DNA of 41,565 bases from a virus. Under the pieces are notes generated by a model. That model ran no database searches and was not told the DNA's origin. It was given only the letters and a program-made list of their open reading frames with translations. Below are positions 1-6,653 of the stretch, in pieces (the stretch's first letter is position 1; each line of letters begins with the position of its first letter). The position numbers were made by a program, and so were the translations under genes. The stretch covers positions 1 through 41,565 of IMG/VR virus record IMGVR_UViG_3300017605_000254; one strand, written 5' to 3'.

Positions 1-2
1 CG

Positions 3-725
3 CCGATGCCGGACTGCGCGATCTTCGCCGACACCGGTTGGGAGCCGAAGGCGGTCTACGATCATCTCGCATGGCTAATGTCGGGCGTGCTGCCGTTCCC
101 GGTCCACATCGTGAGTGCGGGCAATATCCATGATGAGTTACTCGCGGGCACGAGCGAGCGCAGCGAAAAGTTCATCTCGATCCCGACGCATCTCAAGGAG
201 GGGCTGAACAAGGGCATCGGTCGGCGGCAATGCACGACGATCTACAAGATCGAGCCGCTCATGCACAAGACGCGCGAGCTTGCTGGCGTGAGCCGGCGCG
301 GAAAGCTTGCGGCTGGATCGATCACGACGTGGATCGGCATCTCGGTTGACGAAATCTATCGGGCTACGCCGTCCAAGGTTCGTTATCAGGTCAAGCGTTT
401 TCCGCTGATCGAAGCGCGCATGACGCGGCACGATTGCCTGCGCTGGCTGGAGCGTCACGGTTATTCATCCCCGCCGAAATCATCCTGCATTGGCTGTCCT
501 CTGCACAGCGACGCGCATTGGCGCGAGGTGAAGAAGCATCCAGCGGAATGGCAGCAAGCAGTCGAGATTGATCGACTGATCCGCACGCGCGACGTGCCGG
601 AAGGCAAGCAGCAGTACCTGCATCAACAGCGCGTGCCGTTGGATCAGGTCGATCTGTCGACCGCGGAGGATCGCGGGCAACTGAACCTGTTCAACAACGA
701 ATGCGAAGGCATGTGCGGTGTGTAA
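3..725 (+). CDS. PAPS reductase-like (adenine nucleotide alpha hydrolase) protein, 5' truncated
   Basis: The frame is open to the left edge, so the real start lies upstream. What remains resembles phage members of the phosphoadenosine-phosphosulfate reductase family: a DTGWEP segment after the first strand, a QCT..YKIEPL segment, and a C-terminal CIGCP cysteine pair. The usual N-terminal SGGxxS ATP-pyrophosphatase loop is not in the window and presumably lies in the missing part. Family members activate substrates by adenylation or pyrophosphate chemistry. In phages the substrate is usually unknown, with nucleic-acid modification a frequent guess. It lies beside nuclease-like genes, so a DNA-metabolism role is more likely than sulfate assimilation. 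Confidence 0.85.
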   Translation, partial: PMPDCAIFADTGWEPKAVYDHLAWLMSGVLPFPVHIVSAGNIHDELLAGTSERSEKFISIPTHLKEGLNKGIGRRQCTTIYKIEPLMHKTRELAGVSRRGKLAAGSITTWIGISVDEIYRATPSKVRYQVKRFPLIEARMTRHDCLRWLERHGYSSPPKSSCIGCPLHSDAHWREVKKHPAEWQQAVEIDRLIRTRDVPEGKQQYLHQQRVPLDQVDLSTAEDRGQLNLFNNECEGMCGV

Positions 726-726
726 A

Positions 727-1050
727 TCACTTTCGCCCGCGCAAAAATTCTTCTTCGTCGGCGGCCGACAGCGGCACGCTCGGGTCATACGCATCGATGT
801 GCGTATCGCCGCGCAGCTTGGCTGCCTCCAGCCGATGACTGCCGTCCTCGATCATCCATTTCAGGCCGGGTTCATCGGGCGGTACGACGTGGATGGGCGG
901 GAACGGTGTCGGACGCGCCGCATACTCTTGGATCAAATCTTGTGCGCCGGGTTGCATGAGCTTGCCTCCCGGCATGGCGCTCTCGCCGTGCTCGATCTTC
1001 GCGATCGGCAAACGCATCAGGGCTTTGGCAATCATATCGCGCATGCTCAT
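727..1050 (-). CDS. Small ParB/sulfiredoxin-fold-like protein
   Basis: This 107-residue protein carries a ParB-type core: a strand with PPIHVVPPDE, then IEDGSHRLEAAKLRG (D69-G70-x-H72-R73), the signature of the ParB nuclease/NTPase-like fold. It lacks the helix-turn-helix and dimerisation domain of a partition ParB. Phage homologs often sit near DNA-modification or nuclease genes. It is the only - strand gene in the left part, convergent with the PAPS-reductase-like gene and divergent from the VRR-NUC gene. A second ATG lies two codons in, and neither start has a clear ribosome-binding site. Function is not known. Confidence 0.75.
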   Translation of the reverse strand: MSMRDMIAKALMRLPIAKIEHGESAMPGGKLMQPGAQDLIQEYAARPTPFPPIHVVPPDEPGLKWMIEDGSHRLEAAKLRGDTHIDAYDPSVPLSAADEEEFLRGRK

Positions 1051-1067
1051 GGCGGGAACGATAGCGC

Positions 1068-1493
1068 ATGAGTGCGGGCGCGCGCCAGCTTCATCTGTTC
1101 AAGGGCAAGCGCCAGCGTGGCGAGCCGGTGCCGCGCGCCAAGGAGTACGCGCTGCACTGCATGGTGGCGGACGCGCTGCGGCGCTGGTGCAGTCCGTCCT
1201 GGCGCTACACGCACCTGCCGCTGGGCGAGCGGCGCGACATGGCGACGGCGATGCGGCTCAAGCGCATGGGCGTCACGCCGGGCTGGCCGGATTTCGTCTT
1301 CGTGCATCTGAGCGGCAAGGTGGTGTGGCTGGAGTTGAAGCGTCCCGGCGGCAGCGCACGCCTCTCCGAGGAGCAAGCCGAACTCGCCGCGTTCCTGGCG
1401 CACGGCAACCCGCACATCGTCAGCAACGATTTCGAGCACGCACTCGACGTGCTGCGCGACTTCGGCATCGTCAGAGCGAGGGTGAGCGCATGA
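1068..1493 (+). CDS. VRR-NUC domain nuclease
   Basis: The 141-residue protein is a stand-alone VRR-NUC (PD-(D/E)XK superfamily) nuclease. The catalytic core is GWPDF (D75) followed by VWLELKRPGG (E89, K91), preceded by a helix with many basic residues. In phages these proteins are thought to act as structure-specific or Holliday-junction-type DNA endonucleases linked to replication or recombination. The stop overlaps the next start by four bases (ATGA), and a VapE-like ATPase follows two genes later, consistent with a replication cluster. The family assignment is firm; the DNA substrate is unknown. Confidence 0.88.
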   Translation: MSAGARQLHLFKGKRQRGEPVPRAKEYALHCMVADALRRWCSPSWRYTHLPLGERRDMATAMRLKRMGVTPGWPDFVFVHLSGKVVWLELKRPGGSARLSEEQAELAAFLAHGNPHIVSNDFEHALDVLRDFGIVRARVSA

Positions 1494-2002
1494 TCCAGAT
1501 CAAGCTGACCTACGGCCAGATCATGATGGCGGCGCATGTCGCGCTGATGCGGCGCACCAGCAACATGCTGCGCCAGATCGCGCCGAAGCATGGTGCGAGC
1601 AATGGCGAGGGCAGTTGGGAAATCGACATCAACGGATGCGTTGGCGAGCTTGCGGTGGCGCGTTATCTGAACCTGTTCTGGTGCGGCTCGCTGAATGATT
1701 TCAAGGCGCGCGACGTCGGCGGGATGGTCGATGTGCGCTCGCGCACCAAGCAGCATTACGAGTTGATCCTGCACCCGGACGATCCCGACGATGTGCCGTT
1801 CGTGCTGGCGTGGGTGAACCTGCCCTACGTCGAATTGAGCGGGTGGACGCTGGCGCGCGACGGCAAGTTCCCCGGCTTCTGGTCCGACCCGGCCGGCGGG
1901 CGGCCCGCATTCTTCGTACCCAAGAAGCATCTCGAGCCGATGCCATCGCTGCTCGACTGGGTGAAGTTCGCGCGCCCCGGCGATGAAGCATTGAGCGCCT
2001 GA
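1490..2002 (+). CDS. Phage protein with PD-(D/E)XK-like pattern
   Basis: The 170-residue protein starts at an ATG overlapping the VRR-NUC stop (ATGA). An N-terminal helix is followed by NGCVGELAVARYL (E53) and then by GGMVDVRSR (D81), a helix-E then strand-D arrangement seen in restriction-endonuclease-like folds. A second half has a GW...ADGR-type exchange region ending in FFVPKKHL. I recognise this as a recurrent phage protein next to VRR-NUC or VapE genes, but it has no established function. A degenerate nuclease is an inference from the pattern and from its neighbour; a lysine matching the catalytic position is uncertain. Confidence 0.7.
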   Translation: MIQIKLTYGQIMMAAHVALMRRTSNMLRQIAPKHGASNGEGSWEIDINGCVGELAVARYLNLFWCGSLNDFKARDVGGMVDVRSRTKQHYELILHPDDPDDVPFVLAWVNLPYVELSGWTLARDGKFPGFWSDPAGGRPAFFVPKKHLEPMPSLLDWVKFARPGDEALSA

Positions 2003-2029
2003 GCGATCACGTTGCACGGGAGCATGCCC

Positions 2030-3247
2030 ATGGATGACAACGTCGTTCACATCGGCCGGCCGCAGGACTGGCGTGAGTTGTGCCAGAAGAACGAGAAGAA
2101 GAAGCTGCTGGCGAACCTGCACAACGCGCTGATCGCGCTGAAGCACGACCCGGCGGTGCGCGACTTCGTGGCCTACGACGAGATGTTGCGGGCACCCGTC
2201 GTCTGCCACGAGATCGGGTTGATCGACACTTGCCACCGCTGGCTCACCGACGTCGACGCGATCACGGTGACGGCCTGGATGCAGGCGAACGGCTTCCCCT
2301 CGATGGGGTTGGAGATCGTCCGCACTGCGCTGGCGAAGCGCGCGGAACAATGTTCGTTCCACCCGGTGAAGGACTACCTGCGCGCCGTGATCTGGGACGA
2401 GGTGCCGCGCATCGGCGTGTGGCTGACGCGCTATCTCGGCGCGCCGCTCAATCCCTACACGATGCACGTCGGCCGGATGTTCATGGTGCAGATGGTCGCC
2501 AGGATCGCCAGCCCCGGCTGTCAGGCCGACCATATGCTCGTGCTGGAAGGGCCTCAGGGCGTGCTCAAGAGCAGCGCCTGTCGCGTTCTCGGCGGGGAGT
2601 GGTACAGTGACCACCTCCCAGAAATAACGAACCAGCGCGAGGCTAGCCAGCATTTGCGGGGCAAGTGGCTGATCGAGGTCGCCGAGATGCACGCCATGAA
2701 CCGGGTCGAGGCGACGCACCTGAAGAGTTTCATCACGCGCACGACCGAACGCTACCGGCCCTACTGGGGCAGGAACGAGGTGATCGAGCCGCGCCAGTGC
2801 GTCTTCGTGGGGACGACGAACCAGTCGGAGTACCTGCGCGACCCGACCGGCGGGCGCAGGTTCTGGCCGGTGCCGACCGCCACGGATGCCGCCATCGATC
2901 TGGAACGGCTCGCCGAGGACCGCGATCTGCTGCTCGCCGAAGCCGTCCAGGCCTACCGCGACAACGATCAGTGGTGGCCCGACCAGCAGTTCGAACGCGA
3001 GTTCATCGCGCCGGAACAGGGACAGCGATACCAAGGCGACATCTGGGAGGACAAGATCGCCGAACACCTCGCCGGTCGATCACGCTGCACCGTCCCCGAG
3101 ATCGCCTCACAGTGCCTCGCCATCCCGTCAGGCCAAATGACCTCGGCTCACAGCCAGCGCATCGCTGCCGTCCTCCGCGAACGCGGATGGCGAGCAAGAC
3201 GCTCCAAACATGATCGGTGGTGGGAATTGTTCCCGGTGACAGGGTGA
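2030..3247 (+). CDS. VapE-like P-loop ATPase (virulence-associated E / primase-helicase family)
   Basis: The protein of about 405 residues has Walker A GPQGVLKSS (about residues 174-182), a Walker B-like WLIEVAEMHA stretch, and a sensor/arginine region VFVGTTNQSEYLRDPTGGRR. This is the standard VapE layout, an SF3-like helicase related to phage primase-helicases. The ATG at 2030 is preferred because GGGAG at 2018-2022 lies seven bases upstream; TTG 2012 and ATG 2024 are in frame but poorly spaced. It likely loads at, or unwinds, the phage origin. The stop codon lies inside the first of several GGTGAC repeats, which suggests its target site sits directly downstream. Confidence 0.88.
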   Translation: MDDNVVHIGRPQDWRELCQKNEKKKLLANLHNALIALKHDPAVRDFVAYDEMLRAPVVCHEIGLIDTCHRWLTDVDAITVTAWMQANGFPSMGLEIVRTALAKRAEQCSFHPVKDYLRAVIWDEVPRIGVWLTRYLGAPLNPYTMHVGRMFMVQMVARIASPGCQADHMLVLEGPQGVLKSSACRVLGGEWYSDHLPEITNQREASQHLRGKWLIEVAEMHAMNRVEATHLKSFITRTTERYRPYWGRNEVIEPRQCVFVGTTNQSEYLRDPTGGRRFWPVPTATDAAIDLERLAEDRDLLLAEAVQAYRDNDQWWPDQQFEREFIAPEQGQRYQGDIWEDKIAEHLAGRSRCTVPEIASQCLAIPSGQMTSAHSQRIAAVLRERGWRARRSKHDRWWELFPVTG

Positions 3248-3425
3248 CAGAGGTGACACTGCCGCTTTGATATAGAGTGTTTTAAAAAGAGAGAGAGAGA
3301 AGCTATATAGGGATTTCAGTGCCACCTCTGTCACTCCGTCACCAGCCAAAATTGCGGATGACACCAAATGACGCTGGTTTTATATGTTTGGATGGAACTC
3401 AGTGATAGGTGACAGAGGTGACACC
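3235..3425. repeat. Iteron-like GGTGAC repeat cluster around an AT/GA-rich core (candidate origin)
   Basis: GGTGAC occurs at 3235-3240, 3243-3248, 3252-3257, 3408-3413 and 3417-3422. The 17-mer GGTGACAGAGGTGACAC is repeated exactly at 3243-3259 and 3408-3424. An inverted copy at 3317-3334 matches 3244-3261 in 17 of 18 positions, with GTCACC again at 3338-3343. Between the arms lies an A/T- and GA-rich stretch (3264-3316). Iterons flanking an easily melted stretch beside a helicase gene are typical of replication origins; alternatively these are regulatory operators or a large hairpin. Confidence 0.5.
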
Positions 3426-3456
3426 GGATCGGGAAGTGTTTTAGCTTAATCATCAG

Positions 3457-3521
3457 GTTTCACATGAAACGTGCCCACGGTACGATTTGCGATTGACACA
3501 AATCCTCGACGCGCATAGTCC
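3457..3521 (+). promoter_or_regulatory. Candidate sigma70-like promoter with upstream palindrome
   Basis: A TTGACA box (3493-3498) is followed after 17 bases by TAGTCC (3516-3521), 40 bases before the start at 3561. Just upstream GTTTCA-CA-TGAAAC (3457-3470) is a 6-bp-arm dyad. GATTTG (3484-3489) and CAAATC (3499-3504) flank the -35 box as another dyad. This would be a suitable late-operon promoter. It is inferred from consensus only. Confidence 0.4.
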
Positions 3522-3560
3522 CGGTCGCAGGCTGATTTGGAACTACCCCCCGAGGCGACC

Positions 3561-3746
3561 ATGGCAAACATGAAGATCGTCAGCCTCATCGACAGCGAGC
3601 TACACCGCGCTCGCCAACAGTCCATCGCCGACCTCGAAAATGTCCAGTCGCAGATTATCGGGAAAATCAACGAAGTGATCGCAATTTGTGACGGATTGCG
3701 ACGCGATGTGGATGATTTGATGGGGGCCGGGGCACCCCGGCACTAA
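3561..3746 (+). CDS. Small coiled-coil protein, first gene of the late operon
   Basis: The 61-residue protein is preceded by GAGG at 3552-3555. It is largely one amphipathic helix (HRARQQSIADLENVQSQIIG onward) with heptad-like spacing, so it probably dimerises. It lies five bases upstream of the TerS-like gene. A role in packaging or regulation is possible from position, but no domain is recognised. An in-frame TTG at 3537 exists but has no Shine-Dalgarno sequence. Confidence 0.6.
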   Translation: MANMKIVSLIDSELHRARQQSIADLENVQSQIIGKINEVIAICDGLRRDVDDLMGAGAPRH

Positions 3747-3750
3747 ACTC

Positions 3751-4050
3751 ATGAAGATGCCTGCCGAATTACGCTCTTTGTGTCGCGGCTATACGGAACA
3801 AAGCGTGCGCTGGATGGCCGGCATCGCGCAGCACAGCGAGAGCGACAGCGCGCGCGTGGCCGCGATCACGGCGCTGTGGGAGCGCGGCTGGGGCAAAGCG
3901 CCGACGACGCACACTGGCGCGGACGGCGACGGCGACATCAAGGTCGTGATCCGGCACATCATCGAGGGGCCAAGCGGTGCGCCGCTCGCGATTGAGCACC
4001 AGACCGTCGAGCACGCTGCGGTGACACCAGATGACACCGACAGCACGTAA
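3751..4050 (+). CDS. Terminase small subunit-like protein
   Basis: The 99-residue protein contains the phrase ARVAAITALWERGWGKAP after an N-terminal helix. This is a hallmark of small proteins encoded just before alphaproteobacterial phage large terminases and often treated as TerS-like DNA-recognition subunits. The region after it (DGDGDIKVVIRHIIEGPSG) forms a short strand and tail. It lies about 430 bp before terL, an unusually wide gap for TerS and TerL. The role is inferred from motif and position; a classical TerS helix-turn-helix is not obvious. Confidence 0.6.
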   Translation: MKMPAELRSLCRGYTEQSVRWMAGIAQHSESDSARVAAITALWERGWGKAPTTHTGADGDGDIKVVIRHIIEGPSGAPLAIEHQTVEHAAVTPDDTDST

Positions 4051-4476
4051 CATCGGCTGCTGCATCAACAGCCGCAGTGTAGCGAGAAGTCGTTGCAGCG
4101 CAGGCACATCTACGCAACATGGTCTCGAGACCGACCACAAAGCTACCGTAGAATATTTGGTCGACCCCCCTGTTGTTACATCTCAGCCAACGAACGTCGG
4201 CTGTCATGTAACGCCCCATCAACTGCCTCACATGAGGCAGTTGTCGCCAAAGTCGCAGTGCGGCGTGTTCGTCCTCCGCGCTGTGGGCGTCGCTGGTGCG
4301 TCTCCTCCCCATCGGCAGGCGCACCAGCGATCGGCCCCTCCAGGCCCCCCGGTAATCCCCCGGGCTATTGCTCGTAAAGGGAACCCATCTCGCACCACCC
4401 ACATTGACGCGCCTCCCACATTTTCGGCAGCGCCTTTCGGCACTGCATCGCGATCTTCCGCACATCCGGCGGGGTT
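4051..4476. other. Palindrome-rich non-coding segment between terS-like gene and terL
   Basis: No convincing gene is seen here; the open frames are low-complexity shadows without start signals. It has four dyads: a 12-bp palindrome GGTCTCGAGACC (4121-4132); a 38-nt imperfect hairpin (4175-4212, outer arms GTTACAT/ATGTAAC and inner arms CAGCCAACG/CGTCGGCTG); a perfect 11-bp inverted repeat CAACTGCCTCA/TGAGGCAGTTG separated by CA (4220-4243); and TCGCTGGTGCG/CGCACCAGCGA (4290-4300 and 4320-4330). Candidates are a cos/pac site, an operator cluster or a structured RNA. Confidence 0.65.
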
Positions 4477-4482
4477 GTGCTG

Positions 4483-5862
4483 ATGGATGCGAGTGGGGAG
4501 ATTACGTTTCCGTCGCGTGGGTGGTTGCCGAGGAGGCACCAGCTAAAGCTGTGGACCCACCTCCAATCCGGGGGGCGGCGTGCGCTGGCAGTTTGGCATC
4601 GGCGTGCGGGGAAGGACGAGATTTGTCTGCATCATGCCTCTGTCTCGATGATGAAGCGGCGTGCGAATTACTGGCACTGTCTCCCCGAATTTCTCCAGGG
4701 TCGGAAGGCGATATGGAGTGCGATTAATCCGCACACTGGCAAGCGTCGGATTGATGAGGCATTTCCGCTGGCGATGCGGGAGAGCACGAACGACAATGAG
4801 ATGTTCATCCGGTATCGGAACGGGAGCACGTGGCAGATTATTGGCAGCGACCGTTATGATGCGACGGTGGGATCATCGGCGGCCGGCATCACGTTCAGCG
4901 AGTGGGCATTAGCGAACCCGAGTGCGTGGGGTTATTTCAGGCCGATGCTGGAGGAGAATGCGGGCTGGGCGGCATTTATCACGACGCCGCGCGGGCGGAA
5001 CCATGCGCATGCGATGTTCAAGCATGCGGAGGTCTCGCCGGCGTGGTTTTGCGAGCGGTTGACGGCGCATGACACGGGGGCGTTGACCGGCACGCAGTTG
5101 GAAGAAGCTCTTGCCGAGTATCAGGCGCTTTATGGCGAGGACGTCGGGACGGCGCAATTCAACCAGGAGTATCTGTGCGACTGGAATGCTGCGATTCTGG
5201 GTGCGTTTTACGCGATGGAGTGCGCCAGGATACGCAACGAGGGGCGCATCATTGAAATAGAGCACCTCCCTGACCAGCCTGTTCACCGGGCCTGGGATTT
5301 GGGGGTGAAGGACGACACGAGCATTTGGTGGTATCAGGCCGTTGGCAGCCAGTTATTCATTCTCGACCACATTGCGCAGAGCGGTGTTGGAGTGGAGTGG
5401 TTTCGCGACGAGATTGCGCGTCGGAAGGTGCAGCATGGCTGGCGTGACGGCGACGATTATGTCCCGCACGATGCGAAGATCAAGGAATGGGGCAGTGGGC
5501 GGACGCGGATTGAGACGATGCAGGCGCTTGGGCTCAATCCTGTGCTGGTGCCGAATGCGTCTTTGGAGGACGGGCGGAACGCGGTTCGCAGAACCCTTCC
5601 GCTGTGTGTATTTCATCCGCGGACGGAGATTGGGGGGTTGGATGCTCTCGAACAATATCGGCGCGAATGGGACGACGAGAAGAAGTCGTTCCGCGCGTCG
5701 GCGGTTCATGACTGGACCTCGCATCCGGCGGATGCGTTTCGGTATTTGGCGCTCAGTTGGCGACGTGCGCCGGCGCGCCCGGTTAAGCATCATCCGGCGT
5801 TACCTTCCGGTTGGGTGATTCCGCCGCCGCGGGAGCATGTGCGGTCGGGGATTGAGTTATGA
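4483..5862 (+). CDS. terL: Terminase large subunit (TerL)
   Basis: The packaging motor is about 459 residues long. The N-terminal ATPase has the deviant Walker A WHRRAGKDE (about residues 38-46) and Walker B-like GITFSEWA. The C-terminal RNase H-like nuclease starts with RAWDLGVKDDT (D272) and includes PHDAKIKEWGSG and a late HPADAFRYLA. It drives DNA into the prohead with the portal and cuts concatemers. GTG 4477 is an alternative start two codons upstream; ATG 4483 is favoured because the G-rich GGCGGGG lies about eight bases before it. Its stop overlaps the next gene by four bases. Confidence 0.93.
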   Translation: MDASGEITFPSRGWLPRRHQLKLWTHLQSGGRRALAVWHRRAGKDEICLHHASVSMMKRRANYWHCLPEFLQGRKAIWSAINPHTGKRRIDEAFPLAMRESTNDNEMFIRYRNGSTWQIIGSDRYDATVGSSAAGITFSEWALANPSAWGYFRPMLEENAGWAAFITTPRGRNHAHAMFKHAEVSPAWFCERLTAHDTGALTGTQLEEALAEYQALYGEDVGTAQFNQEYLCDWNAAILGAFYAMECARIRNEGRIIEIEHLPDQPVHRAWDLGVKDDTSIWWYQAVGSQLFILDHIAQSGVGVEWFRDEIARRKVQHGWRDGDDYVPHDAKIKEWGSGRTRIETMQALGLNPVLVPNASLEDGRNAVRRTLPLCVFHPRTEIGGLDALEQYRREWDDEKKSFRASAVHDWTSHPADAFRYLALSWRRAPARPVKHHPALPSGWVIPPPREHVRSGIEL

Positions 5863-6116
5863 GTTTCACGCTTGCGGACGCGGACGAGTTTGTGCGCCGG
5901 CAGGATTTGCGCCGGGTGGAGGCTGCTTTGCACGCCTACGCCGAGCGTGAGCGGCGCAAGGTGTGGCAGGCGAGTGCCGCGTATCGGTCGATGATGCAGC
6001 GGCTGAACCAGCCGCCGGAATGGATCGGTGCCGCCACTCGTGCGGCCGAGCAGCGGGACATCGAGCAGAACATCGAGCGGAGTTGGGTGCGTTCCGGCTT
6101 CTGGAGGGCACCGTGA
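5859..6116 (+). CDS. Hypothetical protein between terL and portal
   Basis: The 85-residue basic, helical protein (FVRRQDLRRVEAALHAYAE onward) begins with an ATGA overlap of the terL stop. It ends in a GTGA overlap with the next gene, so it is almost certainly translated. No domain is recognised. Its place between terminase and portal is compatible with a packaging accessory, but this is only positional. Confidence 0.6.
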   Translation: MSFTLADADEFVRRQDLRRVEAALHAYAERERRKVWQASAAYRSMMQRLNQPPEWIGAATRAAEQRDIEQNIERSWVRSGFWRAP

Positions 6117-6319
6117 TCAAGCCGCAGGAGTTGCGCGATCACGCGACCGACGCGCACAAGCGCGGCTGTGCGGGGCGCACCTACGAATGCACCTGCGACT
6201 ACGACAAGATCACGGAGCGGCTGCTGCGCGCTGCGGCGAAGCGGATCGAGGAACTGGGGGCGACGACGCGCGGCTATCGCGAGCGCGCGGCGCTGAACAG
6301 AGAGAAACCTGATGCCTAG
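6113..6319 (+). CDS. Hypothetical 68-residue protein with cysteine pair
   Basis: It starts with GTG overlapping the previous stop (GTGA), preceded by GGAGGG at about 6103. It contains GCAGRTYECTCDYDKI, with three closely spaced cysteines resembling a small metal-binding knuckle, then a helix (LLRAAAKRIEELG). Similar short CxC...YDKI proteins occur in other alphaproteobacterial phages without a known role. It overlaps the next gene by eight bases. Confidence 0.6.
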   Translation: MIKPQELRDHATDAHKRGCAGRTYECTCDYDKITERLLRAAAKRIEELGATTRGYRERAALNREKPDA

Positions 6320-6653
6320 GCGCACGGTCATCGGCGAGGGCAAGAAGCTTCCGCTGAACATGCGGACGACGGCGGGATTGCGGGCGAAGATCAACAAGGC
6401 GGCCGGCAAGTCGGGCCGCAGTCTGGTGCAGGAGGTGGAGTATCGGGTGGAGGAGAGTTTCCACCGGGAGCAGTACAGCCGCTTGCATGACGATGTATTG
6501 AGGGTCAAAAGCAGTGTTTTAACGATTGAGCGGAGGAGTTGGGAGCACGGCGAAAATCTGAAGCGGATTTGGCTTTATCTATCCTTGCTGCGCGAGGGAT
6601 CGCCGATCCCGCCCGAACTGGAGTTGGCCGAGCGGGAGTTGGTCGATGGCTAA
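6312..6653 (+). CDS. Arc-like ribbon-helix-helix protein
   Basis: Residues about 12-50 (KLPLNMRTTAGLRAKINKAA through GRSLVQEVEYRVEESF) match the Arc/TraY ribbon-helix-helix pattern: a basic strand, two helices and the SGRSL turn. A helical C-terminal extension of about 60 residues follows. Such proteins bind DNA as dimers and usually repress transcription. It sits directly before the portal gene and overlaps it by eight bases, so it may tune late expression. Its operator is unknown; the dyads upstream of terL are candidates. Confidence 0.7.
   Translation: MPRRTVIGEGKKLPLNMRTTAGLRAKINKAAGKSGRSLVQEVEYRVEESFHREQYSRLHDDVLRVKSSVLTIERRSWEHGENLKRIWLYLSLLREGSPIPPELELAERELVDG

Noticed and set aside
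893-2002. Long + strand frame starting inside the small ParB-like gene
   Set aside because: Only its last 170 residues are protein-like; the true gene starts at 1490 by an ATGA overlap, and the rest is a shadow of the VRR-NUC gene.
1205-3067. 620-codon - strand frame opposite vapE and the nuclease genes
   Set aside because: Arg/Val/His-rich composition typical of an antisense shadow in GC-rich DNA; the + strand genes have clear motifs.
4031-4483. Frames in the terS-terL gap as genes
   Set aside because: No ribosome-binding site, low-complexity Cys/Arg/Pro sequence and dense palindromes; better treated as a structured non-coding segment.
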